Shown here: positions 27,111-35,623 of the stretch, one piece after another
Layout: every line of letters begins with the position of its first letter
Position numbering within the stretch: the first letter of the stretch is position 1
Source: Neptunitalea lumnitzerae
Lineage (GTDB): Bacteria; Bacteroidota; Bacteroidia; Flavobacteriales; Flavobacteriaceae
Direction: 5' to 3'
Length of the DNA stretch: 64,000 nt
Assembly: GCF_027924185.1 (NCBI RefSeq)
Contig: NZ_BRVO01000002.1
Coordinates: 744,001 to 808,000, forward strand
Made by a program: the position numbers and the translations under genes
The notes under the pieces: generated by a model
Told to the model about the DNA's origin: nothing
The model's input: only the letters and a program-made list of their open reading frames with translations
The model's database searches: none

Positions 27111-28079
27111 TTAATTATTATCAAATGCTTTTATTATTTCTTTAGCAACTCTAAGTGCTTCGGTACCTTGTTGTAAAGAAACTATGGGGGTAGTATTATT
27201 TTCTATAGCATCGGCAAACGTTTCTAATTCATCTAAAATAGCGTTGTTTGCTTCAATATCCGGATTTTCAAAATAAATTTGTTTGCGCTCTCCTTCTGCA
27301 TTTTGAAGAATCATATCAAAATCTCCAGGTACTTCAGGTGCATCTTTCATTTTTACAACTTCAACTTTCTTTTCTAAAAAGTCAACTGCTATATAAGCAT
27401 CTCTTTGAAAAAATCTAGACTTACGCATATTCTTTAAAGAAATTCTACTTGCGGTTAAGTTTGCTACACAACCGTTTTCAAATACAAGTCTGGCATTAGC
27501 TATATCTGGTGAATGACTAATTACTGAAACACCACTAGCACTAACATGCTTTACTTTAGAGTTTACCACACTTAAAATAGCATCTATATCATGTATCATT
27601 AAATCTAATACCACTGGCACATCTGTACCTCTAGGATTAAATTCAGCCAATCTATGAGCTTCTATAAACATAGGGGTATTAATCTTGTCTTTAACAGAAG
27701 TAAACGCAGGGTTAAAACGTTCTACATGGCCTACTTGCCCTTTAACTCCGTATTCCTCACTTAACTTAATTAAAGACTCTGCCTCTTCAATAGTATTAGA
27801 AATAGGCTTTTCGATAAAAATATGTTTCTTATTTTCAATAGCCTTTACAGCACATTCATAATGCGAAAGTGTAGGCGTTACAATATCTACCACATCTACT
27901 GCCGCTATTAAAGCCTCAATAGTATCAAAATAGGTATACCCAAATTCTTCGGTAATTTTAGCAGCGTTTTCTTTATCAGGATCATAAAATCCTACTAACT
28001 CGTATTTATCTGATTGATTAAGTAATCTTAAATGTATTTTTCCTAGATGACCTGCACCTAAAACTCCTGCTTTAAGCAT
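27111..28079 (-). CDS. Gfo/Idh/MocA family oxidoreductase
   Basis: Starting at the ATG at 28079 gives 322 residues beginning MLKAGVLGAGHLG, the NAD(P)-binding motif. The family block FIEKPISNTIEEAESLI carries the conserved EKP Lys, and VLDLMIHDIDAIL the catalytic-site His. These enzymes oxidise or reduce sugars and related alcohols. The substrate here is unknown. The open frame extends 35 codons further, but a TAnnTTTG promoter at 28097-28104 lies inside that extension and supports the shorter start. It opens the nine-gene run. Confidence 0.92.
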   Translation of the reverse strand: MLKAGVLGAGHLGKIHLRLLNQSDKYELVGFYDPDKENAAKITEEFGYTYFDTIEALIAAVDVVDIVTPTLSHYECAVKAIENKKHIFIEKPISNTIEEAESLIKLSEEYGVKGQVGHVERFNPAFTSVKDKINTPMFIEAHRLAEFNPRGTDVPVVLDLMIHDIDAILSVVNSKVKHVSASGVSVISHSPDIANARLVFENGCVANLTASRISLKNMRKSRFFQRDAYIAVDFLEKKVEVVKMKDAPEVPGDFDMILQNAEGERKQIYFENPDIEANNAILDELETFADAIENNTTPIVSLQQGTEALRVAKEIIKAFDNN

Positions 28080-28096
28080 ATAATTATTGTTTTTTA

Positions 28097-28104
28097 CAAA
28101 AATA
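28097..28104 (-). promoter_or_regulatory. TAnnTTTG promoter -7 element (minus strand)
   Basis: TATTTTTG on the minus strand lies 17 nt before the ATG at 28079. It is the best candidate promoter for the nine-gene run down to 18658. Confidence 0.55.
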
Positions 28105-28201
28105 AAGTTTCTCACAGGGTTAGGCAATAAATATGCCCAGCAAAAGCACCCTATAGAACGCTTTGTTAGTATCTTTTTAATCAATATAAAGGTAGTATTA
28201 T

Positions 28202-28209
28202 TATTTTTG
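28202..28209 (+). promoter_or_regulatory. TAnnTTTG promoter -7 element
   Basis: TATTTTTG lies 31 nt before the pcm ATG. The 161-bp gap 28080-28240 holds this and the divergent element at 28097. Confidence 0.55.
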
Positions 28210-28240
28210 CCATCACAATCCTAACACTAACCATTTTCAA

Positions 28241-28885
28241 ATGCTAAAAGATACACCAAAACACCAAGGTAAAAGAAACCAATTAATAGATATATTGGCT
28301 CAAAAAGGTATTACCGATACTAAGGTGTTAGAGGCTATGAAGCATATCCCTAGGCATTTATTTATGGACAGTACTTTTGAAGATCATGCCTACCAAGACA
28401 AAGCATTCCCAATTGCTGCCGGGCAAACCATATCACAACCGTTTACAGTTGCATTTCAAACACAGTTACTAGAGGTTAAACCAACCGATAAAATTTTAGA
28501 AATTGGAACCGGTAGTGGTTACCAATGTGCCCTTTTAGTTGCACTTGGAGCCAAAGTATTTTCGATAGAAAGACAACTAGAGTTGTTTAAAAAAACCAAC
28601 TTGTTTTTACCCAAAATTGGTTTAAAACCTAAAAAACTTATTTTTGGTGATGGTTACAAAGGCTTACCAGACGAGGCTCCGTTTGATAGCATTATTGTAA
28701 CTGCAGGTGCACCTTTTATCCCAAAAGCATTACTAGGGCAACTAAAAATTGGTGGTAGACTTGTTATACCTGTTGGAGACGACCCACAGATAATGACGCT
28801 ACTTGTGAGAACTGATACTAAAAAGTTTGAAAAAACTACCTTTGGTGAGTTTAGGTTTGTACCTATGTTACAAAACAAAAATTAA
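28241..28885 (+). CDS. pcm: Protein-L-isoaspartate O-methyltransferase
   Basis: Pcm methylates isoaspartyl residues in damaged proteins so that they can be repaired. The 214-residue protein has the family start MKHIPRHLFM, the region AGQTISQPFTVAFQTQLL, SAM motif I EIGTGSGYQCALL and IIVTAGAPFIPKALL. The gene is alone on its strand and its stop overlaps the converging GT39 stop. Confidence 0.95.
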   Translation: MLKDTPKHQGKRNQLIDILAQKGITDTKVLEAMKHIPRHLFMDSTFEDHAYQDKAFPIAAGQTISQPFTVAFQTQLLEVKPTDKILEIGTGSGYQCALLVALGAKVFSIERQLELFKKTNLFLPKIGLKPKKLIFGDGYKGLPDEAPFDSIIVTAGAPFIPKALLGQLKIGGRLVIPVGDDPQIMTLLVRTDTKKFEKTTFGEFRFVPMLQNKN

Positions 28886-30534
28886 TTGTAATACAGCACC
28901 CATTTACCAAAGTCTTTTGTGTGCGGTAACTTCTCCTTTATAAAGTTAAACGGAGGGTATACACCATACTTCTTTTTTACAAGTACATAATTGGCCCCCG
29001 AATCTAAAAGCTCTTTAAATCTATCGGCTTCAGATTTCAAGTATACATTAATGAGATGATTTTTATATTTATCATTCGCTTGAAACTCTATCTCTCTCAC
29101 CACTGTATCATGTAAATAGTTTACCGTGTAAAACTCTGAATTGGTATAAAATGGAATTGAGTTGATTAAAAAGTCAAATGCAAAGATTTTTTTATCTGAA
29201 TCAGCAGGTTGTTGTTCTATAAATGCTACTATAGGTTTAAAAGAGTTTAGGGCATCTCTGTTGTTTTTCATAAAAAACGTACCTGAAACTAAAACCATAG
29301 AAAAAAAGAACAATCCCATACCATACACCACTCCAGGTTTTCTAACAGATTTAAAAAATTTAAAGTAAACTATTAGAAATAAAATTAGTGCTATCAATAC
29401 TAATACCAACTGAGTTAAAGGTATAGTTATGGTTTCTACTTTATAAAAGTAAAGTACAACACACGCCATAGCATATATTAGTATTAAACTAATATAGGCT
29501 ATTTTCATTGCCTTTATTACCCTATCAGAAGTAAAAGACAATAACCTTACAATAAGAATTGCAATCATCCAAAAAGCAGGCAGTATATAAAATATACGTT
29601 TAGTAACTATTGACGAGAATATAACAATAATTATTACGGTATTCCATAAAAGCACTTTATCTACTCTATTATTAATCTTCCATAATTTTTTACCAGAAGC
29701 AAAAAATGAAATCACATAAGGAAATAATACTCCTAGTAGAATTGGCAGATAAAACCAAAAAGGCTGATCTCTATGAAACGACTTTGAAGCTATTCTACTA
29801 ACAGTTTGCTTTATAATAAAATAATCTAACACTTCTGGCTTATTATAAATTAGTAAGAAATACCATAGTCCTCCTACTACTATAAATAGTATAAACCCTA
29901 ATACATGATGCATAGTTATTTTAAAACGCTCTTTTAAAACAGTGCGATAAATAATCACAAAACTCAATAAAAACAATAACCCTACAGGTCCTTTAGTTTC
30001 AAAAGATATACCCATAAACAAATAGTACAGGTATAAGTGATAATTACCCTTATGATGAATATAGGACAACCAATGAAAAACTCCAGCAATAATAAAGGTT
30101 GTAAGATAAATATCGGTAGTAAGATTTCTACCTGCCATGAGTACTATTGGTATGGTAAAGTAACAAATAGCAGCGTACAATGCTAGTTTTCTATTTTTGT
30201 AAAGTAAATCTACAATTTTATAAACCAGCAACAGTTGAATAACAACGGCCAATTGTAAAAAAAACCTAGCACCAAATTCATTTATCCCAAAAATCTGATA
30301 TCCTAATACTGTTAAATAATATGTTACCGGTGGCTTATGAAAATGGTAAACACCCAGTAATTTAGGATATAAATAATTATTAGACAGTAACATTTCCCTG
30401 CTAATTTCTGCATACCTAGCCTCGCTTGTTTCTGCTACACCCCATGCTCCCAAATTAAAAAAAAGCACAAAAGTTACCAATACAGCAAATAGAAGAAAAT
30501 GCTTGTTTTGTTTTAACATCATTCCTTTAAACAA
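28882..30534 (-). CDS. GT39-family membrane glycosyltransferase (ArnT-like)
   Basis: The 550-residue protein has a dozen or so hydrophobic helices and the ArnT/PMT start ETSEARYAEISREML in the first periplasmic loop, with YHFHKPPVTYYL after it. These enzymes move a sugar from a polyprenyl-phosphate donor to lipid A, protein or another acceptor on the periplasmic face. The acceptor is unknown here. A downstream ATG (codon 5 or 6) is an equally good start. It overlaps pcm by 4 bp tail to tail and no strong promoter element was seen. Confidence 0.9.
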   Translation of the reverse strand: MFKGMMLKQNKHFLLFAVLVTFVLFFNLGAWGVAETSEARYAEISREMLLSNNYLYPKLLGVYHFHKPPVTYYLTVLGYQIFGINEFGARFFLQLAVVIQLLLVYKIVDLLYKNRKLALYAAICYFTIPIVLMAGRNLTTDIYLTTFIIAGVFHWLSYIHHKGNYHLYLYYLFMGISFETKGPVGLLFLLSFVIIYRTVLKERFKITMHHVLGFILFIVVGGLWYFLLIYNKPEVLDYFIIKQTVSRIASKSFHRDQPFWFYLPILLGVLFPYVISFFASGKKLWKINNRVDKVLLWNTVIIIVIFSSIVTKRIFYILPAFWMIAILIVRLLSFTSDRVIKAMKIAYISLILIYAMACVVLYFYKVETITIPLTQLVLVLIALILFLIVYFKFFKSVRKPGVVYGMGLFFFSMVLVSGTFFMKNNRDALNSFKPIVAFIEQQPADSDKKIFAFDFLINSIPFYTNSEFYTVNYLHDTVVREIEFQANDKYKNHLINVYLKSEADRFKELLDSGANYVLVKKKYGVYPPFNFIKEKLPHTKDFGKWVLYYN

Positions 30535-30676
30535 CTAATTTTTATTTTAAAAATAGATAATTTATGTCAAACTATTACATACCTTATATAAAATAACTTT
30601 TATAAAACAACTCATTTTAACGTACTTAAGGTAAAAAATACGTATAAATACTAATAAAATTGGTAACCAAAACATC

Positions 30677-30684
30677 TAAGTTTG
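30677..30684 (+). promoter_or_regulatory. TAnnTTTG promoter -7 element for an unassigned transcript
   Basis: TAAGTTTG matches the consensus, and TTGG at 30660-30663 is a possible -33 element. No annotated plus-strand gene follows; only the small frame and a terminator do. Confidence 0.4.
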
Positions 30685-30689
30685 TCATG

Positions 30690-30834
30690 TAATCATTACT
30701 AAATGACTCCTCTCATTTTAATGTTTTGCAACCAGCATTACCTAATAAGTATGCTATGTAAGTTTAAGCAATAAGTTTTTATTGTTTCAAGGTTTGGGGT
30801 GAAAGGCTACTTTTATAGTAGCTTTTCTTTTTAT
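30690..30834 (+). ncRNA. Candidate small RNA or peptide transcript of about 145 nt
   Basis: The limits are inferred from the promoter at 30677 and the terminator at 30802-30833. The transcript would contain a frame ATG 30703 to TAA 30774 coding 23 residues (begins MTPLILMFC, ends CKFKQ; mostly hydrophobic). Its stop codon lies within a 9-bp hairpin (30766-30774 with 30779-30787, loop GTTT). I recognise no RNA family. It may be a regulatory RNA, a tiny membrane peptide, or chance. Confidence 0.3.
30802..30834 (+). terminator. Rho-independent terminator with no upstream plus-strand gene
   Basis: AAAGGCTAC (30802-30810) pairs with GTAGCTTTT (30818-30826) with one G-U pair and a 7-nt loop, then CTTTTTAT follows. 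The T-run side shows it acts on the plus strand. The nearest plus-strand gene upstream is pcm, 1.9 kb away. Confidence 0.7.
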
Positions 30835-30867
30835 ATAATTAAGCTAAAAACTCAATCTTGAGAAAGG

Positions 30868-31326
30868 CTATTTATAAGCCTTTTTAATTCTATCAAGGTT
30901 TCGTTTATTATCTCTATCCTTAATAGTTTCTCTTTTATCATAGAGCTTCTTACCTTTAGCCAAAGCTATATCCATTTTAGCTAAGCCCTTATCCGTTAAA
31001 AATACTCTTAAAGGTACAATGGTATTACCCGAGTTTTTAACCTCTTTATGTAACTTTCTTAGTTCTTGCTTTTGTAAAAGTAATTTACGTTCTGTTTTAG
31101 GCTTATGGTTATAATGTGTACCATAAGCGTATTCTTCTATATTCATATTTACCACAAAAAGCTCTCCACCTTCATTAAATTCACAAAAGCTTTCTGCTAT
31201 AGAGGCTTTACTTAATCTAATAGACTTGATTTCTGTACCCGTTAATACAATACCTGCGGTGTACTTATCAAGAATTTCATATTCAAATCTAGCTCTCTTA
31301 TTTTGTATGTTAATCTTTTTCTGCAT
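30868..31326 (-). CDS. smpB: SsrA-binding protein SmpB
   Basis: SmpB binds tmRNA and is required for rescuing stalled ribosomes. The 152-residue protein has the usual [20 protein letters not shown] start, [10 protein letters not shown], and the basic tail ending [20 protein letters not shown]. Its promoter element is 7 nt upstream of the ATG. The tmRNA gene is not in the neighbouring gap. Confidence 0.97.
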   Translation of the reverse strand: MQKKINIQNKRARFEYEILDKYTAGIVLTGTEIKSIRLSKASIAESFCEFNEGGELFVVNMNIEEYAYGTHYNHKPKTERKLLLQKQELRKLHKEVKNSGNTIVPLRVFLTDKGLAKMDIALAKGKKLYDKRETIKDRDNKRNLDRIKKAYK

Positions 31327-31333
31327 AGGAAGG

Positions 31334-31341
31334 CAAAATTA
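31334..31341 (-). promoter_or_regulatory. TAnnTTTG promoter -7 element (minus strand)
   Basis: TAATTTTG ends 7 nt before the smpB ATG, giving a leader of a few nucleotides at most. Confidence 0.55.
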
Positions 31342-31390
31342 CAATATTTTTTAGCAACTATGCATAGCTGCCATTCACCAATCTAAAATA

Positions 31391-31424
31391 AAAAAGGGAT
31401 ACTGTAATTACAGTATCCCTTTTT
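31391..31424. terminator. Terminator after deoD
   Basis: AAAAAGGGATACTGT (31391-31405) pairs perfectly with 31410-31424 around an AATT loop. The symmetry permits either strand, but only deoD (minus) reads into it. Confidence 0.88.
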
Positions 31425-31445
31425 ATAAAATTTTGATAATATTTT

Positions 31446-32144
31446 CTAAACTAATGAAAGAGCTATTTCAATCATTTCTTTAAAAGTTGTTTCTCTATCT
31501 TGACTGCTTGTAGCTTCATGAGTAACCAAACTATCTGAAATGGTTAACACAGACAATGCCTCTACGCCAAACTTAGCAGCTGTAGTATATAAAACAGCTG
31601 TTTCCATTTCTACACAAAGTACTCCATGAGAAGCCCATTTTTTATAATACTCAGGATTGTCTTGATAAAAAATATCACTACTCAAAATGTTTCCTGCTTT
31701 ATAGCTTATTCCTTTGTTTTCTGCAAAATCAGCAGCTTTGCGTAATAAATTAAAACTAGCAGTAGGAGCAAATGTTTCACCATGAAAAGTAGCATTATTA
31801 ATACTACTGTTGGTAGATGCAGACATTGCAAGTACAATATCTCTTAAGGCAACTTCCTTCTGATAAGAACCTGCACTACCCACTCTAATTAATTTTTTAA
31901 CTCCATAGTCGTTTATCAACTCATGAGCATAAATTCCAATAGAAGGAATTCCCATTCCACTTCCTTGTACAGAAACTCTTTTACCATTATACAATCCGGT
32001 AAAACCAAGCATTCCTCTTACATTATTATATTGCTTTACATCGGTTAAAAAATGTTCAGCAATCCATTTTGCACGTAATGGGTCTCCTGGCAATAATACC
32101 GTTTCTGCAATCTCTCCTACTTCAGCTCCTATATGTAAACTCAT
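31446..32144 (-). CDS. deoD: Purine-nucleoside phosphorylase
   Basis: DeoD splits purine nucleosides with phosphate to give base and ribose-1-phosphate. The 232-residue protein has the hexameric type I features [53 protein letters not shown] and the catalytic SDSLV. It lies 23 bp after fabI, so the two are probably co-transcribed, and a strong terminator follows. Confidence 0.95.
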   Translation of the reverse strand: MSLHIGAEVGEIAETVLLPGDPLRAKWIAEHFLTDVKQYNNVRGMLGFTGLYNGKRVSVQGSGMGIPSIGIYAHELINDYGVKKLIRVGSAGSYQKEVALRDIVLAMSASTNSSINNATFHGETFAPTASFNLLRKAADFAENKGISYKAGNILSSDIFYQDNPEYYKKWASHGVLCVEMETAVLYTTAAKFGVEALSVLTISDSLVTHEATSSQDRETTFKEMIEIALSLV

Positions 32145-32167
32145 ACAGCCTTAAAATTATATGTTAC

Positions 32168-32977
32168 TTAGTCTTCAAATCTTTCAATTACCTCATTACT
32201 TACCCCTGTGTTAGAGAAACCTCCATCATGGAATAAGTTCTGCATAGTAACTTTCTTCGTAAGATCTGAAAATAAACTAACAGTGTAATCTGCACAATCT
32301 TGAGCAGATGCATTTCCTAACGGAGACATTTTCTCTGCATAAGAAATAAACCCACTAAATCCTTTAACACCTTGACCAGCAGTAGTTGGTGTTGGAGATT
32401 GTGAAATTGTATTTACTCTAACTTTTTTCTCTTTACCAAAGAAATACCCGAAACTACGAGCAATTGATTCTAAATATGCTTTGTTATCAGCCATATCATT
32501 ATAATCTGGGAAAGTTCTTTGAGCTGCCATATAAGTTAAGGCTACAATACTACCCCACTCATTCATGGCATCTTGCTTATATAAAGTTTGCATTACTTTG
32601 TGGAATGATAATGCAGATACGTCCCATCCTTTAGCTGAAAAATCATAGTTGTTTTCAGTATAATGACGTCCTTTTCTAACATTTACAGACATCCCGATAG
32701 AATGCAAAACAAAATCTAGTTTTCCTCCTAATATTTCTGTTGCTTTAGAAACTAAATTTTCTAAATCTTCCATACTAGTTGCATCTGCAGGTATAATTTC
32801 AGAACCTGTTTTTTCTGCTAATTCATTAATTTGCCCCATTCTCATAGCAATAGGTGCATTAGTTAACACAAAAGTACCGCCTTCTTCGTGTACACGCTCA
32901 GCAGTTTTCCAAGCAATAGAATTCTCATCTAACGCTCCAAATATGATTCCTCTTTTTCCTTTTAATAAATTATACAT
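32168..32977 (-). CDS. fabI: Enoyl-[acyl-carrier-protein] reductase (NADH)
   Basis: FabI performs the last reduction in each cycle of fatty acid elongation. The 269-residue protein has the divergent SDR start GIIFGALDENSIAWKTAERV, LHSIGMS, and the active-site tyrosines and lysine at Y149, Y159 and K166 with the FabI spacing (Y-x6-K). NTISQSPTPTTAG is the substrate-binding loop. A promoter element lies 32 nt upstream. Confidence 0.95.
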   Translation of the reverse strand: MYNLLKGKRGIIFGALDENSIAWKTAERVHEEGGTFVLTNAPIAMRMGQINELAEKTGSEIIPADATSMEDLENLVSKATEILGGKLDFVLHSIGMSVNVRKGRHYTENNYDFSAKGWDVSALSFHKVMQTLYKQDAMNEWGSIVALTYMAAQRTFPDYNDMADNKAYLESIARSFGYFFGKEKKVRVNTISQSPTPTTAGQGVKGFSGFISYAEKMSPLGNASAQDCADYTVSLFSDLTKKVTMQNLFHDGGFSNTGVSNEVIERFED

Positions 32978-33009
32978 GTTCCTTTAGGTTTATCTTAGTT
33001 TCTAGGTGC

Positions 33010-33017
33010 CAAAGATA
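33010..33017 (-). promoter_or_regulatory. TAnnTTTG promoter -7 element (minus strand)
   Basis: TATCTTTG on the minus strand lies 32 nt before the fabI ATG, in the 50-bp gap after recN. Confidence 0.55.
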
Positions 33018-33027
33018 GTTTAATTTT

Positions 33028-34680
33028 TTAACTCAATAGTTCTTTTGCATGTGTCAAAGCAGATTCACTAATTTTTTCTCCACCTAACATTTGAGCTATC
33101 TCTGTTATCCTATCGTGTTTATTTAATAATTTCAAATTACTACTAGTTCCCAACAGGGTATTCTCTTTATATACTTTAAAGTGAGCATCTCCTTTAGCAG
33201 CTACCTGCGGTAAATGGGTAATACAAAAAACTTGCATATGGTTACTCATTTCCTTCATAATGTCAGCCATTTTTATAGCTATCTCTCCAGATACTCCTGT
33301 GTCTATCTCATCAAACATAATGGTAGGCAAGTTCATATACTCAGATAATATAGATTTAATAGCCAACATTATTCTAGATAACTCACCTCCTGATGCTACT
33401 TTCTTCAAATCGCCAAAACTACCACCTTTATTCGCTGAAAATAAAAAGGTAAGTTCATCTTTACCATTAGATAAGTACTTCTCTTTTTGTGCTACCTCAA
33501 TCTTAAATTTAGCATTTGGCATTCCTAATTCTGAAATAATACTTTCAAGATTTTTGATAAGCTTAGGCAACTCTTTAGCACGTTGCTTATGTATTTTTAA
33601 AGCTATTTTATCTAATTTCTCTTCTAATGCCTTCATTTCTTGCTGTTTTTCTAAAACAGCCTCATCTGCATTTTCTGTAATAGCTACTTTCTGCTCTAAT
33701 TCTTCTTGTATTTTCAACAATTCCGCAACGCCAGAAACACCATGTTTCTTTTCTACTGCAAATAATTTATGCAGTATTTCATGTAGTTTTTCTAAGGCTA
33801 CAGGATCTGTTTCTAAACCTTCTTCTAAAGCTATAAGCTCGCCATTAATATCATCAACCTCTATTAGTACAGATTGTATTCTATCATGTAAACCGGCATA
33901 CGTACTACCAAAAGAAGTAAGTTTGGCAAACAACTGTTTTAACTCTGTTATAGCCACTTGTACACCAACCTCTTCGGCATTTACTAATTGTAAGGCAGCG
34001 GTTAACTTCTCTCTAATATCTTCTACATTAGAAAGCTGATCGTAATTAGACTCTAACTCCTCTTTGTCTAAGGTTTCTAATTTTAAATCTTTTAGTTCCT
34101 TAAGCAAAAAGCTATTGTACTCATATTCTTTAGAAGCCTCTTCCTGATCTTTTAAAAGTCTGTTATAAGCAGATTTTGTTTTAGTGTAAGTAGAAAGAAT
34201 TTCTTGATATTGTTTTACATTTTCAAAATTAGAAGCTACAGCATCAATCACTGAATATTGAAATTCTTCTTCTGTTAACTCTAAAGTTTGATTTTGAGAA
34301 TGGATATCAATCAACTTAACACCTAAATCATTCAGTACTGAAAGGGTTACAGGAGTATCGTTAATAAAAGCTCTAGATTTTCCGCTAGGCAATATTTCAC
34401 GTCTTATAAAGGTTTGACCTTCGTAATCTAAATCCTCTTCTTCAAAAAATTGTTTTAGATTATAGTTTTCTATATGAAACTCAGCCTCAATAATACATTT
34501 TTCTTCTTTGGTTTTAAGCACCGTTAAATCGGCTCTTTTCCCTAAGACTAACGATAAACCTCCCAAAAGAATAGATTTACCTGCACCGGTTTCCCCTGTA
34601 ATTATAGTATACCCATTACTAAACTTAACTTTAAGCTCGTCTATTAGGGCGTAATTTTTAATGGAAAGTGAAGCTAACAA
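33028..34680 (-). CDS. recN: DNA repair protein RecN
   Basis: RecN is an SMC-like ATPase that acts at double-strand breaks. The 550-residue protein has Walker A ITGETGAGKSI (K35), two long coiled-coil arms (about 160-375), then the ABC signature VASGGELSRIMLAIK and Walker B IMFDEIDTGVSG. It starts with TTG at 34680; no in-frame ATG lies between the upstream stop and that codon, and the N-terminus MLASLSIKNYALIDE is typical. It has its own promoter, 20 nt upstream, and follows the DUF4835 gene by 58 bp. Confidence 0.96.
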   Translation of the reverse strand: MLASLSIKNYALIDELKVKFSNGYTIITGETGAGKSILLGGLSLVLGKRADLTVLKTKEEKCIIEAEFHIENYNLKQFFEEEDLDYEGQTFIRREILPSGKSRAFINDTPVTLSVLNDLGVKLIDIHSQNQTLELTEEEFQYSVIDAVASNFENVKQYQEILSTYTKTKSAYNRLLKDQEEASKEYEYNSFLLKELKDLKLETLDKEELESNYDQLSNVEDIREKLTAALQLVNAEEVGVQVAITELKQLFAKLTSFGSTYAGLHDRIQSVLIEVDDINGELIALEEGLETDPVALEKLHEILHKLFAVEKKHGVSGVAELLKIQEELEQKVAITENADEAVLEKQQEMKALEEKLDKIALKIHKQRAKELPKLIKNLESIISELGMPNAKFKIEVAQKEKYLSNGKDELTFLFSANKGGSFGDLKKVASGGELSRIMLAIKSILSEYMNLPTIMFDEIDTGVSGEIAIKMADIMKEMSNHMQVFCITHLPQVAAKGDAHFKVYKENTLLGTSSNLKLLNKHDRITEIAQMLGGEKISESALTHAKELLS

Positions 34681-34700
34681 ATGATATTAATTTTAAACCT

Positions 34701-34708
34701 CAAATATA
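34701..34708 (-). promoter_or_regulatory. TAnnTTTG promoter -7 element (minus strand)
   Basis: TATATTTG lies 20 nt before the recN TTG start, suggesting recN can be expressed apart from the upstream bamD run. No LexA-like box was noticed. Confidence 0.55.
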
Positions 34709-34738
34709 CTTGTTATTTTGTAGAGTATAAAACAGCTA

Positions 34739-35623
34739 TTATTCAATTTTTTTCCAACTACCACTATAATTGGGCATAATGTTATTTAAAGTTGCCACTA
34801 ATTGTGTAGTATTAATTTGTGGACCCCCTGAATATATTTGCGATACTTCATCTGCTTTAGCATCAAAAAAAGCTTGAAGCAAATATGAATTTGGCCTACG
34901 TGCATTCATACTTTTAAATAACTGAATACTGGAAGCTATGGTTTTCTTAGCCATTTCTGGCTTAGAAGACATTAAGTCCATACCTTTTAAATGATAATTG
35001 TACATTACAGTTCTGTACTCTCTATAAAAATTAGAAAGTAAATTATCAATCAATTCAAAACGTGTACGATTACCATCATTTTGTTTCCAACCAACATTAT
35101 TACCACTCTGAGCAATATTAACTACTTTTTTAGCTTGATTGAAAAACATAGTTCCACCGCGCATTTTAAAAGTATCTGCATCTACCCCAATAATTACATA
35201 GGCATAAAACGCCATTACGGAGGTTAAATTAGATTCAAATCTATTCTCATTATAATATAGCGGTTCAAATTCTTGATAGGTAAAAGAAAACTGTTTATCA
35301 TTAATATTTAATACCGGGGTTATATACGAAGAATTGTAAACAGGTCTAGAAGATTGTACCTGAATTGTTGCTGAAAAATTATTATTCTCATAAGAATCTA
35401 CCGTAATTAACATATTACAGTCTATACGTTCTTCTGGTTTGTAGGTCTTATTAGTCCATTTTCTATTATTCATGAACTCATTTAAAGCAGTTTCAAGTGT
35501 AGAAAACACCTGTTGATTAGTTTGACTAATCTTCTGAGAATTCACAGTTATCTTGCAATTAAGCTCTTGTGCTTTAATTACACCTGTTATACAGATAAAA
35601 ACTAATAAGATCCAATTACGCAT
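34739..35623 (-). CDS. DUF4835 family secreted protein
   Basis: The 294-residue protein starts with a signal peptide (WILLVFICITGVIKAQ) and continues with the DUF4835 domain: ELNCKITVNSQKI, NNRKWTNKTYKPEERIDC, and FYAYVIIGVDADTF. The family is restricted to Bacteroidota and sits next to coaBC and bamD in many of them. Function is unknown; an envelope role is inferred from location and context. It overlaps the coaBC stop by 8 bp. Confidence 0.88.
   Translation of the reverse strand: MRNWILLVFICITGVIKAQELNCKITVNSQKISQTNQQVFSTLETALNEFMNNRKWTNKTYKPEERIDCNMLITVDSYENNNFSATIQVQSSRPVYNSSYITPVLNINDKQFSFTYQEFEPLYYNENRFESNLTSVMAFYAYVIIGVDADTFKMRGGTMFFNQAKKVVNIAQSGNNVGWKQNDGNRTRFELIDNLLSNFYREYRTVMYNYHLKGMDLMSSKPEMAKKTIASSIQLFKSMNARRPNSYLLQAFFDAKADEVSQIYSGGPQINTTQLVATLNNIMPNYSGSWKKIE

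Larger units (their letters stand above)
30535..30867. other. 333-bp gene-free region beside smpB
   Basis: This is the only stretch over 300 bp without an established gene. The first 140 bp is very AT-rich with nothing recognisable. The rest contains a promoter element at 30677, a 23-codon frame at 30703-30774, a hairpin at 30766-30787 and a terminator at 30802-30833. It lacks the tRNA-like ends and tag-coding frame expected of tmRNA. Confidence 0.7.

Noticed and set aside
30535-30867. tmRNA gene next to smpB
   Set aside because: No tRNA-like 5' and 3' ends, no CCA-terminated acceptor stem and no tag-coding frame ending in Ala-Ala were seen.
33260-34039. Open frame of 259 codons on the plus strand inside recN
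   Set aside because: It lies antisense to the coiled-coil region of a complete RecN with Walker motifs, is rich in Ser, Cys, Phe and Ile as expected from a reversed Glu/Lys-rich coding sequence, and has no promoter.
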